64,000 bases of DNA from Pandoraea pulmonicola (GCF_000815105.2 NZ_CP010310.2:2046001-2110000), one strand, 5' to 3'; positions 36,195 through 45,625 are shown, numbered from the stretch's first letter. Translations and numbers: made by a program. Notes: a model not told the origin generated them from the letters alone.

Positions 36195-37325
36195 ATGTCC
36201 GCCATCACGCGCAAGATCATTCACTGCGACGCCGACTGTTTCTACGCTTCCGTCGAGATGCGTGACGATCCGTCGTTGCGGGGGATTCCGTTGGCCGTCG
36301 GTGGACAGCCGGACCAGCGCGGCGTGGTGGCGACCTGCAACTACGAAGCGCGCGCGTTCGGCGTGCGCTCGGCGATGCCCTCCGCGCAGGCGCTCAAGCT
36401 TTGTCCGAGCCTGCATATCATTCCGCCGGCGATGGATCGCTATCGCGAGGCGTCGCAGCGCATCATGGCCATCTATCGCGACTACACCGAGTTGGTGGAA
36501 CCGCTGTCGCTCGACGAAGCGTATCTTGACGTCACGCACAGCGAGCGCTGCGAAGGGTCGGCCACCCTCATCGCCCGAGAGATTCGCGCGCGTATCGCCG
36601 CCGAGGTCGGGCTGACGGTTTCGGCCGGCGTGGCGCCGAACAAATTCATCGCCAAGATTGCCAGCGACTGGCGCAAGCCCGACGGCATGTTCGTCGTGCG
36701 GCCGGCGGAGGTCGATGCCTTTGTGGCCGTCCTTCCCGTGGAGCGTCTGTTCGGCGTGGGCAAGGTCACGGCGGAGAAGTTGCGCTCGCTGGGGGTGGAC
36801 TCCTGCGGCGATCTGCGCCGCCACTCGATGAACGAGCTGGTCGAGCGCTTCGGCGTGTTCGGGCAACGTCTGTACGAGCGTTGCCGAGGCATCGACACGC
36901 GCGAAGTGTCCCCCGATCGCGAGCGCAAGTCGATCAGCGTAGAGACCACCTACACGCGGGACCTGCGCACGCTGGCGGACTGCGAGACAGCGCTCGAGCC
37001 GCTGCTTCGCCAGTTGTCGGAGCGGCTCGAAAGGGCGCGCCGCAGCGAGCCGCTGGCGGTGGCCAAGGTGTTCGTCAAGATCCGCTTTGCCGACTTTTCA
37101 CGCACGACGGCGGAAGCGGGGGCGCTCGGCGTCGATCCGGCGCAATGCCATCAGTTGCTGGCGGAAGCCGTCGGCCGCCGACGCAAGCCCGTCCGACTGA
37201 TGGGCGTGGGGGTGCGTCTGCTCGAAGCGCAGGCGGCGCGGCAACTGCGGCTTTTCGACGACTGGGACGGCGACGCGTCGCTCGGCATGGCGTCGACGGG
37301 CGATAATGCGGCATCGCAATCGTAG
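36195..37325 (+). CDS. dinB: DNA polymerase IV
   Basis: 376 residues from the ATG at 36195, just after the LexA box. Y-family polymerase: catalytic D12 (IIHCDADCFYASVE), D107/E108 (SLDEAYLD), steric-gate Tyr17. The helix-hairpin-helix thumb (LFGVGKVTAEKLRSLGVDSCGDL) and little-finger domain follow. The C-terminal beta-clamp binding motif is QLRLF (about 350-354). It performs error-prone translesion synthesis. SOS-controlled. Confidence 0.97.
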   Translation: MSAITRKIIHCDADCFYASVEMRDDPSLRGIPLAVGGQPDQRGVVATCNYEARAFGVRSAMPSAQALKLCPSLHIIPPAMDRYREASQRIMAIYRDYTELVEPLSLDEAYLDVTHSERCEGSATLIAREIRARIAAEVGLTVSAGVAPNKFIAKIASDWRKPDGMFVVRPAEVDAFVAVLPVERLFGVGKVTAEKLRSLGVDSCGDLRRHSMNELVERFGVFGQRLYERCRGIDTREVSPDRERKSISVETTYTRDLRTLADCETALEPLLRQLSERLERARRSEPLAVAKVFVKIRFADFSRTTAEAGALGVDPAQCHQLLAEAVGRRRKPVRLMGVGVRLLEAQAARQLRLFDDWDGDASLGMASTGDNAASQS

Positions 37326-37348
37326 CGCGTACGCGTGGGAGGTGAGGG

Positions 37349-37882
37349 ATGGCGGAGATCATCGAAGTCATGCTCCGGCTGATGGCGGCGCTCGTACTTG
37401 GCGGCATGGTCGGGCTCAACCGGAATCTGCACCACAAGTCCGTCGGGCTGCGAACGCTGGCCATCGTGTCGTTCGGCTCCGCACTGTTCGTTCTGGCCGT
37501 CGTGCCGTTTCCAGGCACGTCGCTGACCTATGACGCCTCCTCGGTGAGCCGCGTCGTGCAAGGCATCGTCGCCGGGATCGGCTTTCTCGGGGCGGGCTGC
37601 ATCATCCGTCCAAGCCATGGCGGGTCGGTCCATGGCTTCACCACGGCGGCGGCGCTCTGGAGCACCACCGGCATCGGCATCATCTGCGGGCTGGGCCGCT
37701 GGCATATCGCGCTGGCGGCCATGGTGCTGCTGCTTATCGTGCTGGCGGTCGGCGGGGCGATCGAGGATATCGTGCACCGGTGGCTGGGACACGACGAGCC
37801 GACGAAGGGATCGTCGCGAGAAGCACGGGCGGCGTCGCCGGACGAGGGCGCGGCGGCGCGGCATGAGCGCGACGGCAAGTGA
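37349..37882 (+). CDS. MgtC/SapB family membrane protein
   Basis: 177 residues with four to five helices. Family motifs: LRLMAALVLGGMVGLNRN, KSVGLRTLAIVSFGSALF, VVQGIVAGIGFLGAGCII, VHGFTTAAALWSTTGIGIICGLG. The C-terminal 40 residues are hydrophilic and cytoplasmic. MgtC-type proteins help growth at low magnesium and modulate ATP synthase or membrane potential in some pathogens. This short form lacks the ACT-like cytoplasmic domain of Salmonella MgtC. It begins 23 bases after dinB and may be read through from the SOS promoter. Confidence 0.9.
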   Translation: MAEIIEVMLRLMAALVLGGMVGLNRNLHHKSVGLRTLAIVSFGSALFVLAVVPFPGTSLTYDASSVSRVVQGIVAGIGFLGAGCIIRPSHGGSVHGFTTAAALWSTTGIGIICGLGRWHIALAAMVLLLIVLAVGGAIEDIVHRWLGHDEPTKGSSREARAASPDEGAAARHERDGK

Positions 37883-37964
37883 GTGCCGCCGGGCGTTTGC
37901 AGAGGATGGACATCGCCGTCTCCTTGCCCCGCACACCAGGGGCAGATTTCTGCGGATGCCGAAG

Positions 37965-37986
37965 AAAAATGCCCGCCGAAGCGGGC
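37965..37986 (-). terminator. Terminator downstream of the minus-strand lipoprotein gene
   Basis: Read on the minus strand, GCCCGC-TTCG-GCGGGC is followed by ATTTTT. It lies about 150 bases after the stop of the 38134-38583 gene. Confidence 0.7.
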
Positions 37987-38133
37987 AAATGACGTTGTCG
38001 CAGTACCCCCAAAAGGACGTAAGAGGGCGATTTCATTTTGGTCAGCCGGCCATCGTTCGCCTATCGGGGCTTGCCCGATTAGGGAAAGCACGTTCGGGAG
38101 ACTACGTAACGCCGGCCTCCGTCACGAGGGCGC

Positions 38134-38583
38134 TCACTGCAACGCCCGCAACTCCGTGGCCCGGGCGCGCGCCACACGAAGGCCATCGGCCTGCAGCGTG
38201 AGCGTGGCCGCATCGGCCTGCTGTGCCGCGTCGGCCGCCGAAGTGTACGTCACGATGGCGGCTTGCCGCTCGCGACGGAAGCGCTCGCTGATCGGCGCAC
38301 ACTCCGTGGCGGCTTCGTCGGCGAGGTGGGCCGGGTCGGGAACGAGATTGATGTAGCGCGCAACGTGGCCGTAGAGGCAGGTGCGGTATTGAGCGGCCGC
38401 GGCATCGGCCGCCGCCAGATGGCGTTCGCGCAGGGTGGTCGCGTCGGACGCCGCGGGGCGCGATGCCGAGGTCGACGGTTTCGACGGGGTGGTACAACCC
38501 GTGGCCAGTACGGCGGCAGCCACGCAAAGCAAAGCCGGCACGGTGCGAGGCGCGCAGGCCAAAGTCGGAAACATCCGAATCAT
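38134..38583 (-). CDS. Small hypothetical lipoprotein
   Basis: 149 residues from the ATG at 38583; a second ATG lies at 38574. Signal peptide with lipobox LATGC (VPALLCVAAAVLATGCTTP). The mature part is Ala-rich and helical, with three cysteines (YRTCLYGH, ATECAP) and no recognised domain. Divergent from phrB. A rho-independent terminator follows at 37965-37986. Confidence 0.7.
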   Translation of the reverse strand: MIRMFPTLACAPRTVPALLCVAAAVLATGCTTPSKPSTSASRPAASDATTLRERHLAAADAAAAQYRTCLYGHVARYINLVPDPAHLADEAATECAPISERFRRERQAAIVTYTSAADAAQQADAATLTLQADGLRVARARATELRALQ

Positions 38584-38667
38584 GAAGTCATCCAGGCCGA
38601 TGGCATAAAGTTCGCGATCTCGATATGGTACGGGATTTGACGGATCTACCCGAGGCAGGCGTGCCGT

Positions 38668-40179
38668 ATGTCGCGCCAATCTGACATGAACGAATTCCGT
38701 AAGGGACTGGTGTGGCTGCGGCGCGATTTGCGCTGCACGGACAACGCAACGCTGGCACAGGCCTTGGTGGCGTGCGACGAAGTGTATGTCGCCTTCGTCT
38801 TCGACACGACCATTCTCGATGGGCTGCCGCGAAACGACCGTCGTGTGGCATTTCTTCACGATAGCGTCAGCGCGCTCGCGAAGGGGCTCGAGCACGAGGG
38901 CGGTGTATTGATCGTGCGCCATGGGGACCCGGTGACCGAGATTCCCGCGCTCGCGAAATCGCTCGGTGTGCAGATGGTCTTTGCCGGCCGCGATTACGAG
39001 CCGGCGGCGGTTGCGCGCGATCGTGCCGTGTCACGCTCGCTCGAGGCACACGGCATGGGTTTTGCGCTGATCAAGGATCAGGTGATCTTCGAGTGCAACG
39101 AGATACTGACAGCGCAGGGCGAGCCGTACAGCGTATTCACGCCCTATCGGCGCGCGTGGCTCAAGCAGGTGAGCCCGGTCGATCTCGCGCCGCATGGGCG
39201 GGCCGGGGACCTGAAGCGGTTGGCTCCGGCGTCGCGTAGTGCCGGGCCGGTGCCGACGCTGGCGGCGCTTGGCTTCGATGTCCCCAACGGCCGACGCATG
39301 ACGATTCCCGCAGGCGAGGCCGGAGCCCGGCGATTGCTCGACGATTTTCTGCCTCGCATGGCGCATTACCACGAGCGTCGCGATTACCCGGCGGTGCGGG
39401 GGCCGAGCTATCTTTCCGTCCATCTGCGATTCGGCACGATTTCGATTCGCACGCTGGCGCGCGAAGCCCACGCGGCCACGCTGCGCGGTGGCGACGCGGG
39501 GAGCGGCGCGCAGACGTGGTTGAGCGAACTGATCTGGCGCGAGTTCTACTTCATGATCCTGCATCATCACCCGTCAGTCGTCGGGGGCGCGTTCAAGCCG
39601 GCCTACGACGCCATCGAATGGGCCAGTGGCGCGGCGGCGGACGCGAATTTCGAAGCATGGCGCGAAGGGCGGACGGGCTATCCGATCGTGGATGCCGCGA
39701 TGCGGCAGATGAATCAGACCGGCTACATGCACAACCGGCTGCGCATGATCGCCGCGAGTTTTCTCGTGAAGGACCTCGGTATCGACTGGCGTCGCGGCGA
39801 GGCGTACTTTGCCCTTGCACTCAACGACTTCGATCTGGCGGCGAACAATGGTGGCTGGCAGTGGGCGGCCTCGACCGGATGCGATGCGCAGCCCTATTTC
39901 CGGATATTCAATCCGGTCACCCAATCGGAGAAGTTCGATCCGCAAGGGCGCTTCATCCGGAAATACGTTCCGGAACTCGCCGACCTGCCGGACAAGGCCA
40001 TCCACGCGCCGTGGCGTGCCGACGCCGGGGTGCTGGCATCGGCGAACGTGACGCTCGGACGGGATTATCCGCATCCGTTGGTGGCGCACGATGTGGCCCG
40101 CAAGGAAACGCTGGCGCGGTACGCGATCGTGAAGACGTCCGGCATCTCCGGCAAGGCGGCGGACGTCACTTCGGATTGA
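38668..40179 (+). CDS. phrB: Deoxyribodipyrimidine photo-lyase (cryptochrome/photolyase family)
   Basis: 503 residues from the ATG at 38668; an in-frame ATG at 38686 is also possible. N-terminal antenna-binding Rossmann domain: [21 protein letters not shown]. The C-terminal FAD domain includes [90 protein letters not shown]. This is the class I CPD photolyase pattern. It repairs cyclobutane pyrimidine dimers with blue light. Confidence 0.95.
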   Translation: MSRQSDMNEFRKGLVWLRRDLRCTDNATLAQALVACDEVYVAFVFDTTILDGLPRNDRRVAFLHDSVSALAKGLEHEGGVLIVRHGDPVTEIPALAKSLGVQMVFAGRDYEPAAVARDRAVSRSLEAHGMGFALIKDQVIFECNEILTAQGEPYSVFTPYRRAWLKQVSPVDLAPHGRAGDLKRLAPASRSAGPVPTLAALGFDVPNGRRMTIPAGEAGARRLLDDFLPRMAHYHERRDYPAVRGPSYLSVHLRFGTISIRTLAREAHAATLRGGDAGSGAQTWLSELIWREFYFMILHHHPSVVGGAFKPAYDAIEWASGAAADANFEAWREGRTGYPIVDAAMRQMNQTGYMHNRLRMIAASFLVKDLGIDWRRGEAYFALALNDFDLAANNGGWQWAASTGCDAQPYFRIFNPVTQSEKFDPQGRFIRKYVPELADLPDKAIHAPWRADAGVLASANVTLGRDYPHPLVAHDVARKETLARYAIVKTSGISGKAADVTSD

Positions 40180-40258
40180 CGCGGCCGTGCGCGATCAGTG
40201 GTGCGAAAGACCGTAGCCGAGCGTGCGCAACCTCAAAAAATGATCAAAACGTCCGTGT

Positions 40259-40317
40259 ATACCCCCGTCAACTTTTTCTGCGGCCGGCCGTTGATAGGGG
40301 TATGGCACGCAAGAGGC
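40259..40317 (+). promoter_or_regulatory. Large dyad followed by a sigma-54-like promoter element
   Basis: ATACCCCCGTCAAC (40259-40272) and GTTGATAGGGGTAT (40290-40303) pair at 12 of 14 positions. TGGCACG (40303-40309) directly follows, with GC at 40316-40317, 12 bases from the GG. This matches the -24/-12 spacing of sigma-54 promoters, although the -12 TT is absent. Confidence 0.4.
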
Positions 40318-40327
40318 CTGGGCTCCG

Positions 40328-40514
40328 GTATCGGTTCGCAACGTCGGGGGGGCGTTCGCGAGTGTCAGGGAGGAAGCTGTCAAAACAACGAAGCAAGGGC
40401 AGGCCAAAACCACACGGGGAAGCTGACGCAACGCTGCCGCGAAGACGGCGGTTTCGTACCATGAGGTCAGCGATAAGCGAGGGCCCGGAACGTCACTGTT
40501 CCGGGCATTTTTTT
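40328..40514 (+). ncRNA. Candidate small RNA
   Basis: Inferred transcript from about 11 bases after the sigma-54-like -12 element to the terminator, roughly 187 bases. It has no convincing open frame and ends in a perfect terminator hairpin with seven T. The only support is the promoter-like and terminator signals. Confidence 0.25.
40483..40514 (+). terminator. Rho-independent terminator, plus strand
   Basis: GCCCGGAAC-GTCACT-GTTCCGGGC then A and seven T: perfect 9-bp stem. It lies 304 bases after phrB and points away from the minus-strand urea transporter. Confidence 0.9.
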
Positions 40515-40609
40515 GCACCGATGCGCTTCACTCACCCGCGGCCCGGTCGTTGACATGGCCAGTTCGCCAAATTTCGGAAAGGCTGATGCCGGGAGCTACG
40601 CCCAGCCGC

Positions 40610-41530
40610 TTATCGTACCAACGGCCGTGGAGCGTCAGACCATGCCAGTACGATCCATACCGCAAGATTGAAGGGGAGCGTGAAGTAGGGCCATCCGAGC
40701 GGTCCCAGCCACGTTCCCAGGGCGACGCAAAGCAGGCTTGCGAGTCCTGCGCCGACGAAGCGCAGCGCGGGCGAGCGTCCAAAGACGCCGAGTCCGAGCG
40801 CCGCAAGAAACGCGTTCACGCCAATGCCGACGGCCTGTCCCGCCAGCGCCGGCCATTGGGCCGCCGTGAGCGCGATACCCGACCAGACGACGACGGCTGC
40901 GGCCAGCGCCCACAGCGTCGCGCGCAGGTTCCAGAGTGCGAGCACATACCAGACCAGCAATCCGAGCACGAGCGGCGCCACGAATACGACCTGCCCGACA
41001 GCACAGAAGACGAAGCCCGGCGTGCCCGTGCCGCAGTCGAGGGCGCCGATGCGCGGCGTCAGCCCGAGTCCAGGCTGCATGGCCCACGACCCCATCATGA
41101 CGCCGACGAACGGTCCGGTCAGCGCGGGGAGATTGCGGCGCGCCAGGGCTGCCGTTGCCATCACGGTCAGGCAGACGCAAATTGCGAGCCACAGGGCATA
41201 GATGGCGTTGGGTTGCCAGAGCGCGCCAAACGCGATGCCCGTGAGTGCGCCGTTGTAGCCGTACAGGCCGGTATGCCTCGACTCGCGCGGCAACCGCAGC
41301 CCGATCGCGACTGCCGACGCGACAAAACTCGCGGCGAACCCGCTTATCGCGACGGTCCCATCCGCCAGCGTGAGCACGGCGAACAACAGCAGGCCGGCGC
41401 TTGCCGACGGGATGAAATAAATCTGCGCAAAGCTGGCCGCGGTGCCGCGTAGTTCAGCCGTCAGCCGGCGGAGCTGTGCGGTGAGCAGGGGGAACGGGGC
41501 AGACGCGTGTGCAGGGTGGGGCGAAGACAT
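40610..41530 (-). CDS. Urea transporter
   Basis: 306 residues from the ATG at 41530; the start is uncertain because no good ribosome binding site is seen. About ten membrane helices in two repeats. Urea transporter family motifs: ELRGTAASFAQIYFIPSASAGLLL, GLYGYNGALTGIAFGALW (the selectivity-filter LxGF/YxG-like segment), and WPYFTLPFNLAVWIVLAW at the end, resembling the second repeat. It is a channel-type urea facilitator. No urease genes are in the window. Confidence 0.85.
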   Translation of the reverse strand: MSSPHPAHASAPFPLLTAQLRRLTAELRGTAASFAQIYFIPSASAGLLLFAVLTLADGTVAISGFAASFVASAVAIGLRLPRESRHTGLYGYNGALTGIAFGALWQPNAIYALWLAICVCLTVMATAALARRNLPALTGPFVGVMMGSWAMQPGLGLTPRIGALDCGTGTPGFVFCAVGQVVFVAPLVLGLLVWYVLALWNLRATLWALAAAVVVWSGIALTAAQWPALAGQAVGIGVNAFLAALGLGVFGRSPALRFVGAGLASLLCVALGTWLGPLGWPYFTLPFNLAVWIVLAWSDAPRPLVR

Positions 41531-41763
41531 CGGTAGTGGCTTGGAACGAACGGGCCGGTTGACCCCCATCGCGCGAGTGCGCCAAAGCGTGATGGCGCAG
41601 AAGCATGAGGCGCTGGAACGAAGGGGCGGAATGGGCGCGAGCTTACGCCGAACGAGCCGAGGCGGGCGTGCCCGGCCGTTATAGTCCGTATTTGAGGGAA
41701 CACGTCGGACTCGGGGTGGCGTCGCCGCAGCGCGGACAGTGCGCCGGACGCGCCAGGTGGGCT

Positions 41764-41796
41764 CAAAAAGAAAACCCGCGCTCAAGGGCGCGGGTT
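41764..41796 (-). terminator. Terminator of glnS
   Basis: On the minus strand, AACCCGCGC, a 6-base loop and GCGCGGGTT are followed by TTCTTTTT, 30 bases after the glnS stop. Confidence 0.85.
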
Positions 41797-41825
41797 GGGA
41801 CTGACAAGTGTTACCGACGTCGGAT

Positions 41826-43544
41826 TTACTTGCCGCCGCCCTTCGCGGGCTTGGCGGCCCAACTGTCCTTGAGCGACACGATGCGGTTGAACACCGGCTT
41901 GCCCGGGGTCGAATCGTGGCGATCGGCGACGAAGTAGCCGTGGCGCTCGAACTGCACGCGATCTTCCGGTGTCACGCTCAACAGTTCCGGCTCGACGTAC
42001 GCTTGCGTCACGCGCTTGGCGTCCGGATTGATGAAGTCGAGGAAGTTCTTCTCGCCGGCATCCGGATTCGGATCGAGGAACAGGCGATCGTAGATGCGCA
42101 CTTCAGCGGCCAGCGCGTGCGGTGCGCTCACCCAGTGAATGTTGCCCTTGACCTTGTAGTTGTCCGCACCTGGCGTGCCCGAACGGCTGTCTTCGAAGTA
42201 GTTGCAGTGCACGGCGGTCACATTGCCGTCGGCATCGCTATCGAAGCCCGTGCATTCCACGACATAGCCATAGCGCAGACGCACCTTGTTGCCCGGGAAC
42301 AGTCGGAAGAAACCCTTGACCGGCTCGGCCTGAAAGTCTTCGCGCTCGATCCAGAGCTCGCGGGAAATCGGGAACGTGCGCATGCCGCGCTCCGGGAAGT
42401 GCGGGTGTACGGGTGCCTGACAGTCTTCCTGCTTGCCTTCCGGATAGTTGTCGATGATCAGCTTGAGCGGATCGAGCACCGCCGTCGCGCGCGGCGCCTT
42501 CGGATCGAGGTCGTCGCGCAGGGCCTGCTCGAGAATGCTCATGTCGATCCACGAGGCCGACTTGGCCACGCCGATGCGATCGCAGAACAGTTGCAGGCTT
42601 TCCGGCGAAAAGCCACGGCGACGCAGGCCGACGAGCGTGGGCATGCGCGGGTCGTCCCAGCCATCGACGAACTTCTCGTCGACGAGCTGGCGAAGCTTGC
42701 GCTTGCTCGTGATCGCGTAAGTCAGTTGCAGACGCGCGAATTCGATCTGCTGCGGCGTCGGACGCGTGAACATGCCGGCATCGGCCAACTCGCCGAGCAC
42801 CCAGTCGTAGAACGGGCGCTGGTCTTCGAATTCCAGCGTGCACAGGCTGTGCGTGATGTTCTCGATGGCGTCCTCGAGCGGGTGCGCGTAGGTGTACATC
42901 GGGTAGATGCACCAGGCGTCGCCCGTGCGGTGATGATGTGCATGGCGAATGCGATAGATGGCCGGATCGCGCAGATTGATGTTGGGCGAGCCCATATCGA
43001 TCTTCGCGCGCAGCACGTGCGTGCCGTCGGCGAATTCGCCCGCACGCATGCGGCGGAACAGGTCGAGATTCTCCTCGACCGAGCGGTTGCGGAACGGCGA
43101 GTCCTTGCCTGGCTCGGTGAGGGTCCCGCGGTTGGCGCGCATGTCCTCGGCACTCTGGCTGTCGACATAGGCCTTGCCGCGCTGAATCAGGATTTCGGCG
43201 CCCTGATAGAACTGCTCGAAATAGTCGCTCGCGAAATAGAGGTGTTCCTTTTGCGGCGTGTCGTAGCTGAAACCGAGCCACTTGACCATATCGATGATCG
43301 AGTCGACATATTCGGTTTCTTCCTTCTCCGGGTTGGTATCGTCGAAACGCAGATGGCAGATGCCGCCGTAGTCGCGCGCCACGCCGAAGTTCAGGCAGAT
43401 GGCCTTGGCGTGGCCGACGTGCAGGTAGCCGTTCGGCTCCGGCGGGAAGCGCGTCTCGACGCGCTGGCCCCATTTGCCCGAGCGGTTGTCTTCGTCGATG
43501 ATGTTGCGGATGAAATTGGATGCCGCGTTCAGCTCTGTGCTCAT
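41826..43544 (-). CDS. glnS: Glutaminyl-tRNA synthetase
   Basis: 572 residues from the ATG at 43544 (MSTELNAASNFIRNIIDEDN). Class I synthetase: HIGH-type motif PPEPNGYLHVGHAKAICLNF, KMSKS-type motif AITSKRKL, and the LRDPAIYRIRHAHHHRTGDAWCIYPMYTYAH active-site stretch. The C-terminal beta-barrel anticodon-binding domains are intact. It charges tRNA-Gln directly, so this organism need not rely only on the Glu-tRNA amidotransferase route for Gln. Confidence 0.98.
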   Translation of the reverse strand: MSTELNAASNFIRNIIDEDNRSGKWGQRVETRFPPEPNGYLHVGHAKAICLNFGVARDYGGICHLRFDDTNPEKEETEYVDSIIDMVKWLGFSYDTPQKEHLYFASDYFEQFYQGAEILIQRGKAYVDSQSAEDMRANRGTLTEPGKDSPFRNRSVEENLDLFRRMRAGEFADGTHVLRAKIDMGSPNINLRDPAIYRIRHAHHHRTGDAWCIYPMYTYAHPLEDAIENITHSLCTLEFEDQRPFYDWVLGELADAGMFTRPTPQQIEFARLQLTYAITSKRKLRQLVDEKFVDGWDDPRMPTLVGLRRRGFSPESLQLFCDRIGVAKSASWIDMSILEQALRDDLDPKAPRATAVLDPLKLIIDNYPEGKQEDCQAPVHPHFPERGMRTFPISRELWIEREDFQAEPVKGFFRLFPGNKVRLRYGYVVECTGFDSDADGNVTAVHCNYFEDSRSGTPGADNYKVKGNIHWVSAPHALAAEVRIYDRLFLDPNPDAGEKNFLDFINPDAKRVTQAYVEPELLSVTPEDRVQFERHGYFVADRHDSTPGKPVFNRIVSLKDSWAAKPAKGGGK

Positions 43545-43781
43545 GCCTGTCCAGTGTTCGGTGTTTGGCGAATATTCTACCGTACCGCACTGCACCACGG
43601 ACAGGCGTCGACGCGCGCCGGTGGTCGATGACGACTGTCTGATGAGGTCGTCGTCGCCTCCGATCGGTCGATGGGGTGACGCTGAAGCGGCCGATGCCCC
43701 TCGAACAGGGCATGGGCCGCCAGGAACCAACGAACCGGCGAACCGATTGGATCCGGCGCGCCGGCCCGCGGCGTCGAGCGC

Positions 43782-43967
43782 TTATTCGGAACCGCGCTGA
43801 CTCGGCCAGTTGGCGTAAGAGAGCAGCCAGAGGGAAATGATGTTGACGATCGGGATGAAGGCCAGCACGGTGAGCCACGGCGAGAGGCCGAGGCGTGTCA
43901 GGATCCGCCAGATGGGAATACCAACGAGCACAATGCCGATGAGCAAGCCGAGAAATCCGCTGAACAT
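43782..43967 (-). CDS. Small membrane protein (61 residues)
   Basis: 61 residues from the ATG at 43967, with GGGGAG seven bases upstream. Two hydrophobic helices (FLGLLIGIVLVGIPIWRIL and WLTVLAFIPIVNIISLWLLSY) surround a short basic/Gly turn. It resembles short superinfection-immunity or DUF805-type membrane proteins only loosely. Downstream of it lies glnS; upstream is a divergent membrane protein gene at 44125. Function unknown. Confidence 0.7.
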   Translation of the reverse strand: MFSGFLGLLIGIVLVGIPIWRILTRLGLSPWLTVLAFIPIVNIISLWLLSYANWPSQRGSE

Positions 43968-44124
43968 ACGATATCTCCCCTCGAATCCCGCCGGCGGCGG
44001 GTTGACGCCAAGTATAGCCAGATATCGCCAGACTATCGGCCATCGCCGGCGCTGGATTGTTCTATCCTGAAAACACTGCCGGTCCTGCCGGTGGCTCTGT
44101 GAGTGACCCTTCAGGGAGGACATC

Positions 44125-44640
44125 ATGGAACTGCACCTCCAGTCGCATCGCTTCACGCACCGTTCGCCCGACTGGGCGGCGGCCGCCGTCGCCGGCTTCG
44201 TCGCCTGCGCTTTCTTCTCCGCCGTGGAAATGCTTATGGTGCTGCTGGTCACCGGCCAGAGCCCGTGGGTGCCGCCGCGCATGGTCGCAGCCATCGTGCT
44301 GGGGCCCGGCATTCTGTCGCAGCCGGCCACGTTCGACGTGTCCATCGTGGCCATGGCGCTCATGGTTCATGCGGCGATCGGCGTCGTACTGGGCGTGGTC
44401 CTCGGGGCGATCATCGCGCCGTTCCGCCTCGATTCGGACGTCGTCACGGTGTCGATCGCCGGCGCCGTGTTCGGCCTCGTGGTCTACGCGGTCAACTTCC
44501 ACGTGATGACGCAACTGTTCCCGTGGTTCGTCGAGTCGCGCACCTGGGTCATGGTGGCGGGACACGCGATCTTCGGGGCGTTCGCCGGCTACATGTACTG
44601 GATCCTGGCCAAGATCGACGATCGCAGCGCCATGCCGTAA
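44125..44640 (+). CDS. Hypothetical four-helix membrane protein
   Basis: 171 residues with about four hydrophobic helices (starting AAVAGFVACAFFSAVEMLMVLL, then VSIVAMALMVHAAIGVVLGVVLGAII, VSIAGAVFGLVVYAVNF, MVAGHAIFGAFAGYMYWIL). AGGGAGGA precedes the ATG. The pattern of His and Gly inside helices (ALMVHAAIGV, NFHVMTQLFPWF) is conserved-looking, but I cannot name a family. Divergent from the 61-residue membrane protein gene. Confidence 0.75.
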   Translation: MELHLQSHRFTHRSPDWAAAAVAGFVACAFFSAVEMLMVLLVTGQSPWVPPRMVAAIVLGPGILSQPATFDVSIVAMALMVHAAIGVVLGVVLGAIIAPFRLDSDVVTVSIAGAVFGLVVYAVNFHVMTQLFPWFVESRTWVMVAGHAIFGAFAGYMYWILAKIDDRSAMP

Positions 44641-45278
44641 TTCCCCCGGGGCAGGCACCGACCCCGGCCGGGGCGGGTAAGACGGGCGGGCCGTTCGGCC
44701 TGCGGTGGGGCGGGGTTGCCGCCTTTTGGTGCACTCGTCCGCGTTTTCTGTTATGATTCGCCAACTGCGTTTATCTACCCGTCAACTTCGGGATGGAATG
44801 AACGCGGTTCCCGTGGCATGAAAAACGCCGGACAGCGATGCTCTCCGTCCAACGATGGCCAGTGTGCGACACGATTAACACTACAGAGATGTGTCGCGCG
44901 GTGTGAGCCGCCACATGCCGCCCAGTAAGGCCAGGAACGCTTCGGCGCGAATTTACGCCGAACGCTTGCATTTCGACGTTCCTGCCGCCGTGCCCGAAGG
45001 GCCGGCTTGCCGCCATTCCCCGAAACAGGAAGTCGTACGGAACCGCTTGCCTGCGCATTGCGTGGTGCCGGTGTGCATGAGGCCACGCGCCGCATGTCAT
45101 GTTCGCCAGTCCGGTCTGCCGCATGTCAGTCACGCAAATGTCGCGCGTCTGTCATATTGGGTCGATACGCTGCGTGCACTTCACGGAAACATTTGTGCAG
45201 ATTTGCACTCTCATCACCGTAAGCCGATTCGAGAGGGATAGTTATCAGTCATATTTTTGCAGTAAGAAGGAATACAAA
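44641..45278. other. Long intergenic region before a 77-residue protein gene
   Basis: 638 bases. An extended -10 element (TG-T-TATGAT, 44749-44757) is followed by several inverted repeats: GCGACAC (44866) with GTGTCGC (44891), and a nested pair. In the nested pair, TTCGGCG (44941) pairs with CGCCGAA (44956) inside AGGAACG (44933) and CGTTCCT (44977). A 36-codon Cys-rich frame at 44818 has no further support. It may be a long structured leader. Confidence 0.5.
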
Positions 45279-45512
45279 ATGAAAACAACGCAATATCAGG
45301 AATTCCAGTACAGCGTGCGCGCCGTCGAGCGCGACAACGCCCGTTGGGACGCTTTTTACGAAATCCATCGTCCGACCAGCCAAGGCATGGAAAAGGTCGG
45401 CGTCTATCAGGTGCAGACGGCCTACGGCTTCGCCACGCAAGGCAACGCCCTCGACGACGCCGAGCGCAACGCCCGTGCGGATATCGAGCAGGGCATCGTC
45501 TATTACCAGTAA
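45279..45512 (+). CDS. Small hypothetical protein (77 residues)
   Basis: 77 residues from the ATG at 45279, with AAGAAGGA upstream. The sequence (YSVRAVERDNARWDAFYEIHR ... GVYQVQTAYGFATQGNALDDAERNARADIEQ) looks like a compact alpha/beta protein of the soluble DUF type: strands, then a C-terminal helix. It is preceded by an unusually long leader. Function unknown. Confidence 0.75.
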   Translation: MKTTQYQEFQYSVRAVERDNARWDAFYEIHRPTSQGMEKVGVYQVQTAYGFATQGNALDDAERNARADIEQGIVYYQ

Positions 45513-45625
45513 GCCAGTCTCCCCTGCCATTCATTCCCAGTGCGTGATGCTGGCATCGTCGCTTCGCGACGGTGCTATAGTCCCGCCTTTCACAACGCAT
45601 GTCGTGCAAGGCTGGAGAGTCGGTA

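Larger units (their letters stand above)
40180..40609. other. Intergenic region between phrB and the urea transporter gene
   Basis: 430 bases. Open frames on both strands have no ribosome binding site or family match. It holds a 14-bp interrupted dyad (40259-40303), a sigma-54-like element (40304-40317) and a strong plus-strand terminator (40483-40514), so it may encode a small RNA. Confidence 0.55.

Noticed and set aside
40195..40518. A 107-codon minus-strand frame between phrB and the urea transporter
   Set aside because: No ribosome binding site, it spans the terminator, and it has no recognisable domain.
44818..44928. A 36-codon Cys-rich frame in the long intergenic region
   Set aside because: No ribosome binding site and no other support; mentioned only in the region note.
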